Source: Prosthecobacter debontii
GTDB lineage: Bacteria > Verrucomicrobiota > Verrucomicrobiia > Verrucomicrobiales > Verrucomicrobiaceae
Direction of reading: 5' to 3'
DNA: 64,000 nt
Assembly: GCF_900167535.1 (NCBI RefSeq)
Contig: NZ_FUYE01000024.1
Span: forward strand, 1-64,000
Below the pieces are notes generated by a model. It saw only the letters and a list, made by a program, of their open reading frames with translations, searched no databases and was not told the DNA's origin. The position numbers and the translations under genes are program-made. Shown here one piece after another: positions 24,406 to 33,242 of the stretch. Each line of letters opens with the position of its first letter. Within the stretch, counting starts at the first letter, position 1.

Positions 24406-27039
24406 TTACTCCGCTTTCAGAACCAAATCATCGAGCCAGAAAGCCACCTTCTCCGTCGCTGTGCTGACAAAGCCGAGCCAAGCGAGCTCATTCCATGTTG
24501 CCTCACAGGTGAGCCCCTCAAAGCTCTGTGTCGGCTGTCCTTCCGGGGTGATTTTCAGATCCCACTTCCCCTTCGCCTGGCTCCCCAGATGCGCGCGAAT
24601 CTCGATCTTAGCCCAGGTGTTCTCAGGGAAAGACACGCTCTGCTTACCACGACGTTCCGTGATCTTGCCGTTTTCAAAGGTCAAACCGGGACCGTTGGGA
24701 TAAGGATTCCCTGGGCCACGACACTCCATGAAAAACTTGGCCCCCTTTTCCATCCTCACTTGGAAGGAGAGCTTCAGCACCCCCTCTTTAAATCCAGGCT
24801 TCAGAACATAGTGTGGATCCCAGGTCGGGTCGAGCCCTGGAGCATCGGTCAGCTTGAGGCTCCGTTTGCCACTCGCCGCCTGATCATCCACCACATAGAT
24901 GCTGTCGCCTTTGTTTTGCCAGCGCACCTCTTGCAGCGGCAGGATGGGAAAGCTGAGACCCATGTTTTCAAAGTCTTCATTCACTTCATAAGGCGGTCTT
25001 GGCCAAGGTTCCGATTGCTGCCAAAACTTGGGAAAGCTCAGAGAAGTCGCCAGCTTGCGCCACTGGCTCTTCTCGTCACCCCGCACGCCGGATTGCTTCA
25101 CGTCTCCAGAGATGAAGCCCATCTTCAGAGCCGGACTGTCTTTCTTCAGGCGGAAGTCTCGCTTGGCTACATCTTCAAAGAGGGGGTCCGCCACCACGCT
25201 GCCTTCATCATGCCCTGTCTTCGCCTGCCAACCAGCCAAGTCGGTGTCGATGAACTGCACCGGCAGACCCGCTGTGTTCCAGTAGATGTTATTGCGCATC
25301 TCATAGGTGCCGGTTTCCCAGTTATACCAGGTGCCATTGAGCAGCACGGGCTGGTCGTAAATCACGATGTTGTTCTCATAAGCGAAGGAAGCGTGCTTCT
25401 CGGGACGGCTTCGCTGGATCTGGGCTTTTTTGCCATACGCAAAGATGTTTTGGCTGATCTGATTCCACTTCCCATAGTGCTGGTGAAAGGTGGACTCACT
25501 GGTGTCATGCACCACGTTATGCATCATGGTCACGCCCGTGCTGCCTTCGTCCGTGTAGAGACCCCAGCCACCATAACGATAGCTGCCGACATCATGCACA
25601 TGGTTGTGATTGATGGTGGTGCCCTCACTGCGACCGAGCCCGTAGAAACCGCCCATGTCACTGAGCACGCCCCAGCCGAGGTGATGAATATGGTTGTAAT
25701 CAAAACGATTCCGTTTGGTCGGGCTATGCTTATAGCCCCATACCCAGCCTGCGCTGATGCCGGTGTAAAAGAGATCCCCGATGTCGCAATGCGTCACTTC
25801 ACAATCGGCCGCATGGGCCAGGAAGACCCCGCAAGCACTGGGAAAAAGGCGCCCCCCCTCATGAATGATGCAGTCATCCACAATGATGTGATGGGTCAGG
25901 GTCTGATCATCCGGCATCTTGATATCGCCAATGCGCACACCACCTCCGCCGAGATCGTGCAGGTAACTGTGTCGGAGTTCGCTGTCTGCACAAGCCGTGC
26001 GGAACCAGACGGCATAACCACCTGTGTGTTTAACCTCACAATTCAGGAAACGGATGTTCTGACAGCGCTCCAGTTCGATCGCAGCACCGACATTAGCCGC
26101 AGCCTGCCCGTCATGATGCCCGGAAGGGCCGTAGAGAAACTGAGTGTGTGAAAACGTGATCCCATCAAACGCGACATGCTGCACGCCATCGCAGGTCAAA
26201 AGCTTTTCAGTCACCGGTGCCACGACCACCGCCTGGGTCATGTCCTCTCCAGGGAGAGGATGATAAAGCAGCTCTCCGGAGCGCGCTAGAAACCACTCGC
26301 CCGGAGCATCCAGCGCCGCCCTGAAGTTCTCCACATACCAGCGCTGATCAGGTTCAAATTCCACGAAAGGATAACGGGCAGCACCGACAATCCGAATCGC
26401 CCGCGCACTGTCATTGAGCGTCTGGATGCGACATTGTCCCACAGTCCAGGTTTGCATCACCGTCAGCAGCACATCTTTTCGCTCCGCCTCAGGAATGGCC
26501 TTGAGCACCGCATAATCGGCAGGCCGAGCCACGAAGGCCTCAAAGCTGGGCCGCTTGAGATCAGGAAACATATCCGTCGCCGCTTGAGACTTGGCATTGA
26601 AGTAACCACCCACAGCTCCCGGGCGATTGTCCACCGCATTGGGAGTGCGCGCACGCACCGCCCGACGACCATTGATCCAGAGTTGCTCGAAGTAACCCTC
26701 CTTCACCTGCGCTTTCCACAAGCCATCCGGGGTTTTCTCCCAGCCTGAAATGTGTTTTCCACCGGTGAAGTTCACTTTAGCACCCGGGGCTGTGGCATAA
26801 ACCGTGGGACCGAGCGGCAAACCGCTATCCACAGCCTCCAGCTTCAGCGGTTCGTTCAGGAAATAATCCCCAGCGCCGAACTCGACACGAATCGTCCCCT
26901 TTTCGCCACTCTGGCGCAACTCACGCACTCGATCACGGACCGCCTGTGGAGTCCCCATCTTTCCGCCTGGGGTCACCTGAACTACAGTATCGGCAAAGAC
27001 GGTCGAAACGAGAAAACACAGAACTAAGGGCAAACGCAT
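24406..27039 (-). CDS. right-handed parallel beta-helix protein, exported
   Basis: An 877-residue exported protein with a short signal peptide (MRLPLVLCFLVSTVFADT). Residues about 280-600 carry many PbH1-type coils of the form N-x-I-x-H, for example NRFDYNHIHHLGW, HNHVHDVGSY and HNVVHDTSES, typical of polysaccharide lyases and hydrolases. The last 180 residues (after ENMGLSFPILP) look like a jelly-roll or concanavalin-like binding domain. A carbohydrate-active role is inferred. The gene lies between an SGNH hydrolase and a beta-propeller gene, all on the minus strand. Confidence 0.82.
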   Translation of the reverse strand: MRLPLVLCFLVSTVFADTVVQVTPGGKMGTPQAVRDRVRELRQSGEKGTIRVEFGAGDYFLNEPLKLEAVDSGLPLGPTVYATAPGAKVNFTGGKHISGWEKTPDGLWKAQVKEGYFEQLWINGRRAVRARTPNAVDNRPGAVGGYFNAKSQAATDMFPDLKRPSFEAFVARPADYAVLKAIPEAERKDVLLTVMQTWTVGQCRIQTLNDSARAIRIVGAARYPFVEFEPDQRWYVENFRAALDAPGEWFLARSGELLYHPLPGEDMTQAVVVAPVTEKLLTCDGVQHVAFDGITFSHTQFLYGPSGHHDGQAAANVGAAIELERCQNIRFLNCEVKHTGGYAVWFRTACADSELRHSYLHDLGGGGVRIGDIKMPDDQTLTHHIIVDDCIIHEGGRLFPSACGVFLAHAADCEVTHCDIGDLFYTGISAGWVWGYKHSPTKRNRFDYNHIHHLGWGVLSDMGGFYGLGRSEGTTINHNHVHDVGSYRYGGWGLYTDEGSTGVTMMHNVVHDTSESTFHQHYGKWNQISQNIFAYGKKAQIQRSRPEKHASFAYENNIVIYDQPVLLNGTWYNWETGTYEMRNNIYWNTAGLPVQFIDTDLAGWQAKTGHDEGSVVADPLFEDVAKRDFRLKKDSPALKMGFISGDVKQSGVRGDEKSQWRKLATSLSFPKFWQQSEPWPRPPYEVNEDFENMGLSFPILPLQEVRWQNKGDSIYVVDDQAASGKRSLKLTDAPGLDPTWDPHYVLKPGFKEGVLKLSFQVRMEKGAKFFMECRGPGNPYPNGPGLTFENGKITERRGKQSVSFPENTWAKIEIRAHLGSQAKGKWDLKITPEGQPTQSFEGLTCEATWNELAWLGFVSTATEKVAFWLDDLVLKAE

Positions 27040-27081
27040 GCAGGCGTGTAGCGCCGGGCACGCAGACTGGCAAGCGGGAGA

Positions 27082-28344
27082 CTACTTCTGCGCACCAATG
27101 CACCACAAATGCTTATGACCACGGATAAAAATCTGGCCGTCGCTCATCGCCATGGAGCCAATGACTTTTTCTCCGAGTGCATTCGTAGCCAGCAACTCAA
27201 ACTTCGGACTGGCCCGGAAAACAAAGGCATCTCCCCCTTGGTTGACCGCATAGCACAAGCCATCGCCTGTGAGCACGAGTGAGGACCAGTTTTGCCCTGT
27301 CGGCCCCGGCCCTTTCAATCGTTCGCTCCAGACCATCTGACCCGTCTTCAGGTCCCGGCACTCCGCGATGCCGCCATCACTCAGGATGTAGTGATACCCC
27401 TCATGCAGCACTCCCGAGCCAATGCGTTGGCTAACCTTCGGCAGATGCCACACCCGGTGAGTCTCCGTGACATCGCCACTGCCGCCTGCCTTCACCCCCA
27501 CGCCCATGCCCCCATAGCCGCCGAAGCTGACCACCAGTCCATCGGCATACAGAGGCGAATTGTAAACCAACGCGTTCAACCCGGCGCAAGTCCACAATTC
27601 CTTGCCCGTCATGGGATCGAAGGCACAGACTCGACCGGGATAGCTCATCAACAATTCATGATGTTCACCGACCCGACGCAAAAGCGGATCCGCCCAGGAG
27701 CCTAACCACTTTTTATTTCCTTCCTCCCCAGAGGCTCCTCCCGGCTCATCATGTTGCCAAAGTGTTTTGCCTGTCGCTTTATCAAAGGCATAGAGCGTGG
27801 TCTTTGCGCCGGGACCGAAGTTTAAAAACACACGGTCCCCGGCCAAGACGGGCGAGGTGCCATTGCCCCAAATGTGATGCTGTTTGCCCAGATCGGTGCG
27901 CTTCCAGATTTCCCTGCCCTGCATGTCATAGCAGAAGACGCCTGCAGAGGCGAAAAACACCACCACCCTTTGACCATCTGTGGCTGGAGAAGCCGAGCAA
28001 TAAGGGTTCGTCGCATGGGTGAGCTCTGGCTCCCGATAGATCGTGCCCGCCTCCCAGAGTTGCTTTCCCGTTGTCCGATCCAGACATAGGAGCAGACGTT
28101 GCCCCGTTTTTTCGACCGCTTGGGTGATGAAGACTTGGTCGCCCCAGACCACCGGGGTGGAATTTCCCCGATCTGGCAGTTCCGCATTCCATTGGACATT
28201 CTCCGTGGTGCTCCAGGTGAGAGGAAACCCACTTTCCTTGGTTTGCCCATCCCCTTCGCTCCCTCGCCACATCGGCCAGTTGCCCGCAGACAACGGCGAG
28301 ACGATAGACAGCAGGCCCAAAGAAAGCAGAAGGGTGGTCTTCAT
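27082..28344 (-). CDS. PQQ-like beta-propeller repeat protein, exported
   Basis: A 420-residue exported beta-propeller (BamB/PQQ_2-like) with a signal peptide (MKTTLLLSLGLLSIVSPLSA) followed by NWPMWRGSEGDGQT, a start very typical of Verrucomicrobia and Planctomycetes. Repeats include LLCLDRTTGKQLWEA, LYAFDKATGKTLWQHD and AFDPMTGKELWTCAG, each an eight-bladed-type blade edge with Gly-Lys-x-Leu-Trp. No quinoprotein dehydrogenase active-site residues are recognisable, so a scaffold or binding role is likelier. ATG 28344 is chosen for the signal peptide. Confidence 0.87.
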   Translation of the reverse strand: MKTTLLLSLGLLSIVSPLSAGNWPMWRGSEGDGQTKESGFPLTWSTTENVQWNAELPDRGNSTPVVWGDQVFITQAVEKTGQRLLLCLDRTTGKQLWEAGTIYREPELTHATNPYCSASPATDGQRVVVFFASAGVFCYDMQGREIWKRTDLGKQHHIWGNGTSPVLAGDRVFLNFGPGAKTTLYAFDKATGKTLWQHDEPGGASGEEGNKKWLGSWADPLLRRVGEHHELLMSYPGRVCAFDPMTGKELWTCAGLNALVYNSPLYADGLVVSFGGYGGMGVGVKAGGSGDVTETHRVWHLPKVSQRIGSGVLHEGYHYILSDGGIAECRDLKTGQMVWSERLKGPGPTGQNWSSLVLTGDGLCYAVNQGGDAFVFRASPKFELLATNALGEKVIGSMAMSDGQIFIRGHKHLWCIGAQK

Positions 28345-28393
28345 GATGCACGAACCATCGTCAAAAACAGCCCCCTTCTTGCAACGGGAGATT

Positions 28394-29026
28394 TCAATGG
28401 TTGTTTCCTCCATGCCGCTCAATCAAGAGAGGCAAAATTTCCAATCGACGCGTGATAGCCATCAGATGATCCCCTCCGGGTATGAGGTGCTGAATGATCT
28501 GCCGACGAATCGGAAAGACAGAATCACGATCCCCATGGATGCTCACCCGATCAGGATGCTCAATCAGTCCATCCCAGTTCGCTGCGTGAGAACAAGCCCA
28601 ACGCACAAAAACAGGATCTGACTCACGGAACATGCTCACAGCCAGCTTACGGGCCTCACTCATTCCCGGCACAGAGCACGCACACCGCTGCAACCACAGC
28701 CAAGGCAGATGCGGTCCTAGAAAAGACAAGTGGCTAAGCAGCGGACGCAGATGAACTCGCTGAGTGCAGGAGGAAATCAGAGTGATTTTAGAAATCGACA
28801 CCCTTTTGGAAACCTCACAGGCTAACATGCCACCCAGAGATACTCCAATCAGGCTGTCACCCGACTGGATATTCTGAGTTTCAATCAAATGCTGCGCATA
28901 ATCTGCAAAGCTCCATCGAAGGCTCGATGGACGAGAATACTCCACCCGATTCGTTAGGAAGGGGAATTCATAACCGGTATAAAGTGCGGAAGTCGCCCCA
29001 AGCCCTGTTAGAAGATGAACGGTCAC
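28394..29026 (-). CDS. alpha/beta hydrolase
   Basis: An alpha/beta-hydrolase fold protein of about 210 residues. It has the nucleophile elbow GVSLGG, the acid in IHGDRDSVFP and the base in GGDHLMAI, so the catalytic triad is complete. The likely start is GTG 29026 (V-T-V-H-L-L-T-G-L-G), where similarity to the family begins. An ATG at 29149 would overlap the permease gene by 68 bp. It is last in the importer operon, about 55 bp after the permease, and might process the imported compound, but that is inference. Confidence 0.7.
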   Translation of the reverse strand: MTVHLLTGLGATSALYTGYEFPFLTNRVEYSRPSSLRWSFADYAQHLIETQNIQSGDSLIGVSLGGMLACEVSKRVSISKITLISSCTQRVHLRPLLSHLSFLGPHLPWLWLQRCACSVPGMSEARKLAVSMFRESDPVFVRWACSHAANWDGLIEHPDRVSIHGDRDSVFPIRRQIIQHLIPGGDHLMAITRRLEILPLLIERHGGNNH

Positions 29027-29081
29027 ACAACTGTGATAACTCGCTTCTCTAGCGAGGCAAGCCGAAGCCGCCTCATCGAGA

Positions 29082-29843
29082 TCACACCAACCCCCAACGC
29101 TTACGCAGAAACGCTTCCCAAGGGCTGAAGAGAATCTTATCCGCCGCAAAGCCGACGATGAGAATTACCAACATGATGGCAGCGACCTGATCCATGGCCT
29201 GGAGTTCACGACCGTAGTGCAGCAAGTGGCCAAGGCCAAAACCCGTGAGCACGGTTACATAAATCTCTGCCGCCATAAGGGAGCGCCAAGCGAAGGCCCA
29301 GCCCTGCTTCATACCTGAGACAAGGTGAGGAAGGCTGGCTGGCAGCAACACATGCCAGAGCAGATGCAGCCCCCCCGAGCCCATGGTGGAGGCGGCACGG
29401 CGGTAGATCGGCGGGATCTGGCGGATGCCATGATCCGTGGCTAGTAAGACGGCCCAAAGGGTGCCCATGATGACAATGAAAAGCATGGCGCTTTCCGTTT
29501 GCCCAAACCACAGCAGAGCCAGCGGCACCCAGCACACGCTTGGCAGTGTTTGCAGGCCTAGCGCTAAGACGCCCAGTGTATCTGCGGCAAAGCGGAAACG
29601 CGCGGTCAACAGCCCCAGTGGAATGCCCACGGTAAGACCAATGAGATAGCCGATGATGAGACGCTGCATGGTGACCCAACCCGCGGAGAACAAGGAACCG
29701 TCCTTGATGGCCGTGAGCAGATAGTCTCCGATGGCCAGAGGCGACGGGACCAGCACAGGAGACCACCATCCCGCACGGGAACAAGCCTCCCAGATGAGGA
29801 CAACCACAGTAAAGAATGCCAGGGAACGGAGAGCGCGGATCAT
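29082..29843 (-). CDS. ABC transporter permease (SsuC/TauC family)
   Basis: A 253-residue inner-membrane permease with six hydrophobic segments and the BPD_transp_1 EAA-type loop (RRAASTMGSGGLHLLWHVLLPASLPHL). The family carries sulfonates, taurine, nitrate or thiamine precursors together with a single ATPase and binding protein. The start ATG overlaps the ATPase stop codon by 4 bp, indicating translational coupling. Confidence 0.88.
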   Translation of the reverse strand: MIRALRSLAFFTVVVLIWEACSRAGWWSPVLVPSPLAIGDYLLTAIKDGSLFSAGWVTMQRLIIGYLIGLTVGIPLGLLTARFRFAADTLGVLALGLQTLPSVCWVPLALLWFGQTESAMLFIVIMGTLWAVLLATDHGIRQIPPIYRRAASTMGSGGLHLLWHVLLPASLPHLVSGMKQGWAFAWRSLMAAEIYVTVLTGFGLGHLLHYGRELQAMDQVAAIMLVILIVGFAADKILFSPWEAFLRKRWGLV

Positions 29844-30634
29844 GCGGAGGCGGTAAGTTTTTTCAGTTCGTCAGTGATGGTGCGGGCGAGCTGGGCCACA
29901 GCCACATCGTTGATGTCTCGTGGACGCGGTAGGTCCACCTTGAACTCGGTGCGGATCCGTCCCGGCCGAGGGGTAAAGAGCAGCACGCGATCCCCCAAGC
30001 AGACAGCCTCGCGCACGTTGTGCGTGACGAAGATGACGGTCTTGCGGCGCTTTTGTTGGATCCCTTGGAGATCTGCGTAGAGCTGCTCACGCGTCATCGC
30101 ATCCAGTGCAGCAAAGGGTTCGTCCATCAGTAACACCTGGGGATTCGGAGCCAGGGCACGGGCCAAAGCCACGCGCTGTTTCATGCCACCGGAGAGCTCA
30201 TGGATGTTCGCCTGCGCAAAGTTTTCCAAGCCCACCAGCTTCAGGTAAAACATGGCCAACTCTCGACGATCATCATTCGTTAGGCCGGGCTTCAATTTCA
30301 AACCGAAAAGCACATTCCCCATGACGTCCAGCCAAGGGAAAAGCGCATGCTCCTGAAACATGACCATGCGCTGGCGGCCAGGCCCATCGATAGAATGCCC
30401 GTCCGTCTGGAGCGTGCCTTCGGTCGGCTTTTCCAAACCGGCAATCAAGTTCAGCAGTGTGCTTTTGCCGCAGCCGCTGGCCCCGAGAAAGCAGACGAAC
30501 TCGCCATCCTCGACTTGAAGGTTGATGTCTTCCAAGGCACTCACCGTCTGGCGTGCCCCGCGAAACAGCTTGGAAACACTCTGGATGCTCAGCTTCGCAG
30601 TGCTGGAGTGGTTTAATTCGTCAGCGATTGTCAT
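29840..30634 (-). CDS. ABC transporter ATP-binding protein (SsuB/TauB family)
   Basis: A 264-residue ATPase that powers the importer. Walker A is GASGCGKST, the signature is LSGGMKQRVALARAL, Walker B is VLLMDEPFAALD, and the His switch is in FVTHNVREA. The Q-loop region MVMFQEHALFPWL is like that of SsuB and TauB. It starts 10 bp after the binding-protein gene and overlaps the permease gene by 4 bp. Confidence 0.92.
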   Translation of the reverse strand: MTIADELNHSSTAKLSIQSVSKLFRGARQTVSALEDINLQVEDGEFVCFLGASGCGKSTLLNLIAGLEKPTEGTLQTDGHSIDGPGRQRMVMFQEHALFPWLDVMGNVLFGLKLKPGLTNDDRRELAMFYLKLVGLENFAQANIHELSGGMKQRVALARALAPNPQVLLMDEPFAALDAMTREQLYADLQGIQQKRRKTVIFVTHNVREAVCLGDRVLLFTPRPGRIRTEFKVDLPRPRDINDVAVAQLARTITDELKKLTASA

Positions 30635-30643
30635 GAGGCGGGA

Positions 30644-31612
30644 TTAAAGTTGAGGAAGCAAGGCATCGAGTGCGGGGATGTCTTTGAGGAAGCCTGCTTT
30701 TTGGGCAGCCACCACCATCGCATCCAAGCCCTCACGGCCCACGTCTGTCGTGAGCACCACGCGTGGCAGCGACTGATCCAGGAGTTCCTCGCTGGGGGCT
30801 TTCGTGGTCAGTTCCTTCAATTCGGACTTGATGAGCTCACGAGCCTCCTTCGGATTCTTTTGAATCCACTCCGTCAGCTCGGCGTGAGCGGCGACGAGTT
30901 TTTTGGCCAGTGCAGGGCGCTCTTTCACAAAGGCCGTGCTGGAGGCCAGAATCGTCGCGAAGGTGCCTTTGTCTTCAACGAAGATTTTACCCCCCGCTTC
31001 CAGTTCAAGGCGGCTGACCCACGGCTCCACGGTCCAGACGGCATCGATGTCCCCCTTGATGAAAAGAGCGAGCTGATCCGGATTCTGAGTCGGTAGAACG
31101 GACGCTTCCCCCCCTGTGGCGGTGACCTTGATGCCGTTGTCAGACAGCCAAGCACGGAGTTGCACGTCCTGGGTATTGCCCAGTTGCGGTGTGGCAATGC
31201 GTTTGCCTTTGAAATCCGCAGGTGTGTGGATGTTCGCAGCCGGACGGACGACCAGCGCACTGCCGCCATTGGCGGCACCAGCCAGCACACGCACCTCCTG
31301 CCCTTTAGACTTAGCATAGGCATTCAGCACCGGACTAGGACCGATGTAGGTCACATCCAATGACCCCGCAAAGATGGCCTCTGTGGCGGAAGGACCGGCA
31401 TTGTAAACATACCACTCCACAGGCACGCCTAGGCGCTCTTCATACCACCCCTTGCCCTGGCGACTCAGCGCATGAGCCACCAACCCCTGGATGTGGGTGA
31501 TGTTCGGAAAATGGCCAAAGCGCAAAGGGGCATTGGCATCGACGGGTTTCTTACCGCAAGCGGCTAGGCCAGCAGCGCTGAGAGTGGCGGTGATGAAATT
31601 TCTGCGATTCAT
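30644..31612 (-). CDS. ABC transporter substrate-binding lipoprotein (SsuA/NrtA family)
   Basis: A 322-residue binding protein of the sulfonate/nitrate/taurine family, with RFGHFPNITHIQGLVAH near the start and the conserved SLDVTYIGPSPVLNAY block. The N-terminus (NRRNFITATLSAAGLAAC) has a twin-arginine-like pair and a lipobox with Cys19, so it is probably a lipoprotein, perhaps Tat-exported. The ligand cannot be read from sequence; an aliphatic sulfonate or related sulfur compound is likely because of the promoter and porin context. It sits 38 bp after the porin gene. Confidence 0.88.
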   Translation of the reverse strand: MNRRNFITATLSAAGLAACGKKPVDANAPLRFGHFPNITHIQGLVAHALSRQGKGWYEERLGVPVEWYVYNAGPSATEAIFAGSLDVTYIGPSPVLNAYAKSKGQEVRVLAGAANGGSALVVRPAANIHTPADFKGKRIATPQLGNTQDVQLRAWLSDNGIKVTATGGEASVLPTQNPDQLALFIKGDIDAVWTVEPWVSRLELEAGGKIFVEDKGTFATILASSTAFVKERPALAKKLVAAHAELTEWIQKNPKEARELIKSELKELTTKAPSEELLDQSLPRVVLTTDVGREGLDAMVVAAQKAGFLKDIPALDALLPQL

Positions 31613-31650
31613 AGAATAGGAGGGTTGAGTTGATGTTAATGAACTTTCGG

Positions 31651-33087
31651 TTAGAAAGCTTTGACGCTGATTTCTAGATAAGCGAAGTCGGTATCCTGCG
31701 GACGGCCCCGGTTGCTGGTAAAGTCACCGGCGGTGAAATGCGCGTAACCTAGGATAGCTTCCATTTTGGGCGTGACCTGCCAGCGGATGCGGCCATCAAA
31801 TTCATGCCCGATCATGCTGCCGCTGTTGCCTGAGTTATCCCGCAGGTTCCCTGCGGAAAAACGATCCGTATCACTGGCCAGCCAGTAGAAGCTGTAGCCC
31901 AGGTCCATACGCACTTTTTTGCTCGGTGTCAGTTCCAGGCGGACCTTCGGGGTGCTGATGTTTTCATAGACGATGTAGTCGTTAGCCGACCAAGGACGAC
32001 CGAACCCGAAGAAGCGTTCGAAGCGGTTATCTTCATTGTCTGTCGGATCTTCATCCCCACTGGCATACCCATAGAAGAGACTGAGACGAGGCTTCCAATC
32101 ATGCTTGAAGGTGTAGCCCACTTCCACCGTGCCACCGTAGGCTTCCATATCCTGCGAGCCATTTTTCCCAAACTGGTAAACCATGTTGAAATCGTAATCG
32201 AAACCGCTTTTCCCAAAGCTGCCATAACCACGCAGACCGGGAGAATGCACGAGGCGCTCCTGCACATTGTCATAGGGTTTCTGATTCAGTGCCAGATAGT
32301 ATGGCTCCAGCGTGATGATGTCTGACCAACGCCGCCAGTGACCAATCACAGCATACATCCACTGCTCCTTCACGGGCCGGTCCCAGCCATACAAGAGGCG
32401 CTGCATGGGCTGCACCGCCAGCAGGTCGATCTGCCAATCGTTGGCCTCCTGTCCTAACGTTCCGTGAAAGCCCTGAAAGGTATTGGCAGTGTTGCGCCAC
32501 TGATTATTACCGATCAAGCGACGGTCCAGAAACTCGAAGTTATGAATCCCGTAACGAAGACTCACCGGGCGTTTGTTGCCCAAGGCATCCACGCCTAACA
32601 AATCATCGAAATAAAGCTCGGCATAGGCGCGGATGATTTGAAACTCGTTCACATCCCGGTTATCCCGTGGGTAGTCACTGTTATAGCGACGCGAGTCCTG
32701 CATCTCCACCGCAAAGCGGAAGGGGTCCAGAATATCATGCACGGCCAGATAGGCGCGAGTGCGATGCAACAACGGCTGATCGATTTGAGCATTCGCACGG
32801 CGAAGATCATCGTCGCGGTATTCGTAGCGAAAACGATAATCCAAACCGATGTCTAACCAGTCGGCATTTTTCAAAACCTCCCACCCTGAATCTGGAGCAT
32901 GGCTGGCATATCTGGGTAAGTCCGGATCACGAGTCGTGCTGTAGCTTTTGGGAGCACGGTAATAACTGTCTTTTGCCGTTTCCGCACCATAGCCCGGGCT
33001 GGCGAAAGCAAATCCGATAACCAACAAAGTGACGGAGTTTTTCCAGGGCTTGATGAGCCTGTGAATGGGTGAGGGGGGCATAATCAA
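31651..33087 (-). CDS. outer-membrane porin, alginate-export (AlgE) family-like
   Basis: A 478-residue exported protein with a signal peptide ending near SPGYGA. The mature part is rich in alternating hydrophobic/aromatic strands such as WLDIGLDYRFRYEYRDDDLR, VGYTFKHDWKPRLSLFYGYASGDEDP and the terminal AYLEISVKAF, as in a beta-barrel ending in Phe. Strand spacing fits the 16- to 18-strand AlgE type. As first gene of the importer operon it probably forms the outer-membrane entry for the same substrate. Transcription likely starts in the 33145-33182 region. Confidence 0.78.
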   Translation of the reverse strand: MIMPPSPIHRLIKPWKNSVTLLVIGFAFASPGYGAETAKDSYYRAPKSYSTTRDPDLPRYASHAPDSGWEVLKNADWLDIGLDYRFRYEYRDDDLRRANAQIDQPLLHRTRAYLAVHDILDPFRFAVEMQDSRRYNSDYPRDNRDVNEFQIIRAYAELYFDDLLGVDALGNKRPVSLRYGIHNFEFLDRRLIGNNQWRNTANTFQGFHGTLGQEANDWQIDLLAVQPMQRLLYGWDRPVKEQWMYAVIGHWRRWSDIITLEPYYLALNQKPYDNVQERLVHSPGLRGYGSFGKSGFDYDFNMVYQFGKNGSQDMEAYGGTVEVGYTFKHDWKPRLSLFYGYASGDEDPTDNEDNRFERFFGFGRPWSANDYIVYENISTPKVRLELTPSKKVRMDLGYSFYWLASDTDRFSAGNLRDNSGNSGSMIGHEFDGRIRWQVTPKMEAILGYAHFTAGDFTSNRGRPQDTDFAYLEISVKAF

Positions 33088-33144
33088 AATGGACCGCAGG
33101 GATCCAGCGCACCACGGCGTGGTGAGTCTGTCTCGATCTCGATT

Positions 33145-33182
33145 ATTCCTACCTTTTCAAAATACACTCGTCAAGTAGGAAT
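33145..33182 (-). promoter_or_regulatory. promoter flanked by an inverted repeat for the importer operon
   Basis: ATTCCTAC (33145-33152) and GTAGGAAT (33175-33182) form a perfect 8-bp inverted repeat with a 22-bp spacer. Between and under the arms, on the minus strand, lie a -35 TTGACG (33169-33174) and a -10-like TAGGAA (33146-33151) with 17-bp spacing. One arm covers the -10 and the other abuts the -35, the layout of a repressor site. The arms are about three helical turns apart. Confidence 0.5.
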
Positions 33183-33242
33183 TAAAATCCGTCGTCTCAC
33201 AATGTTGTTTTCCCTTTGAAAACAGCTATGTTCATCCCCCCC

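Noticed and set aside
24121-26151. Long open frame on the plus strand inside the beta-helix gene
   Set aside because: It is antisense to a gene with clear domains and has no recognisable protein features.
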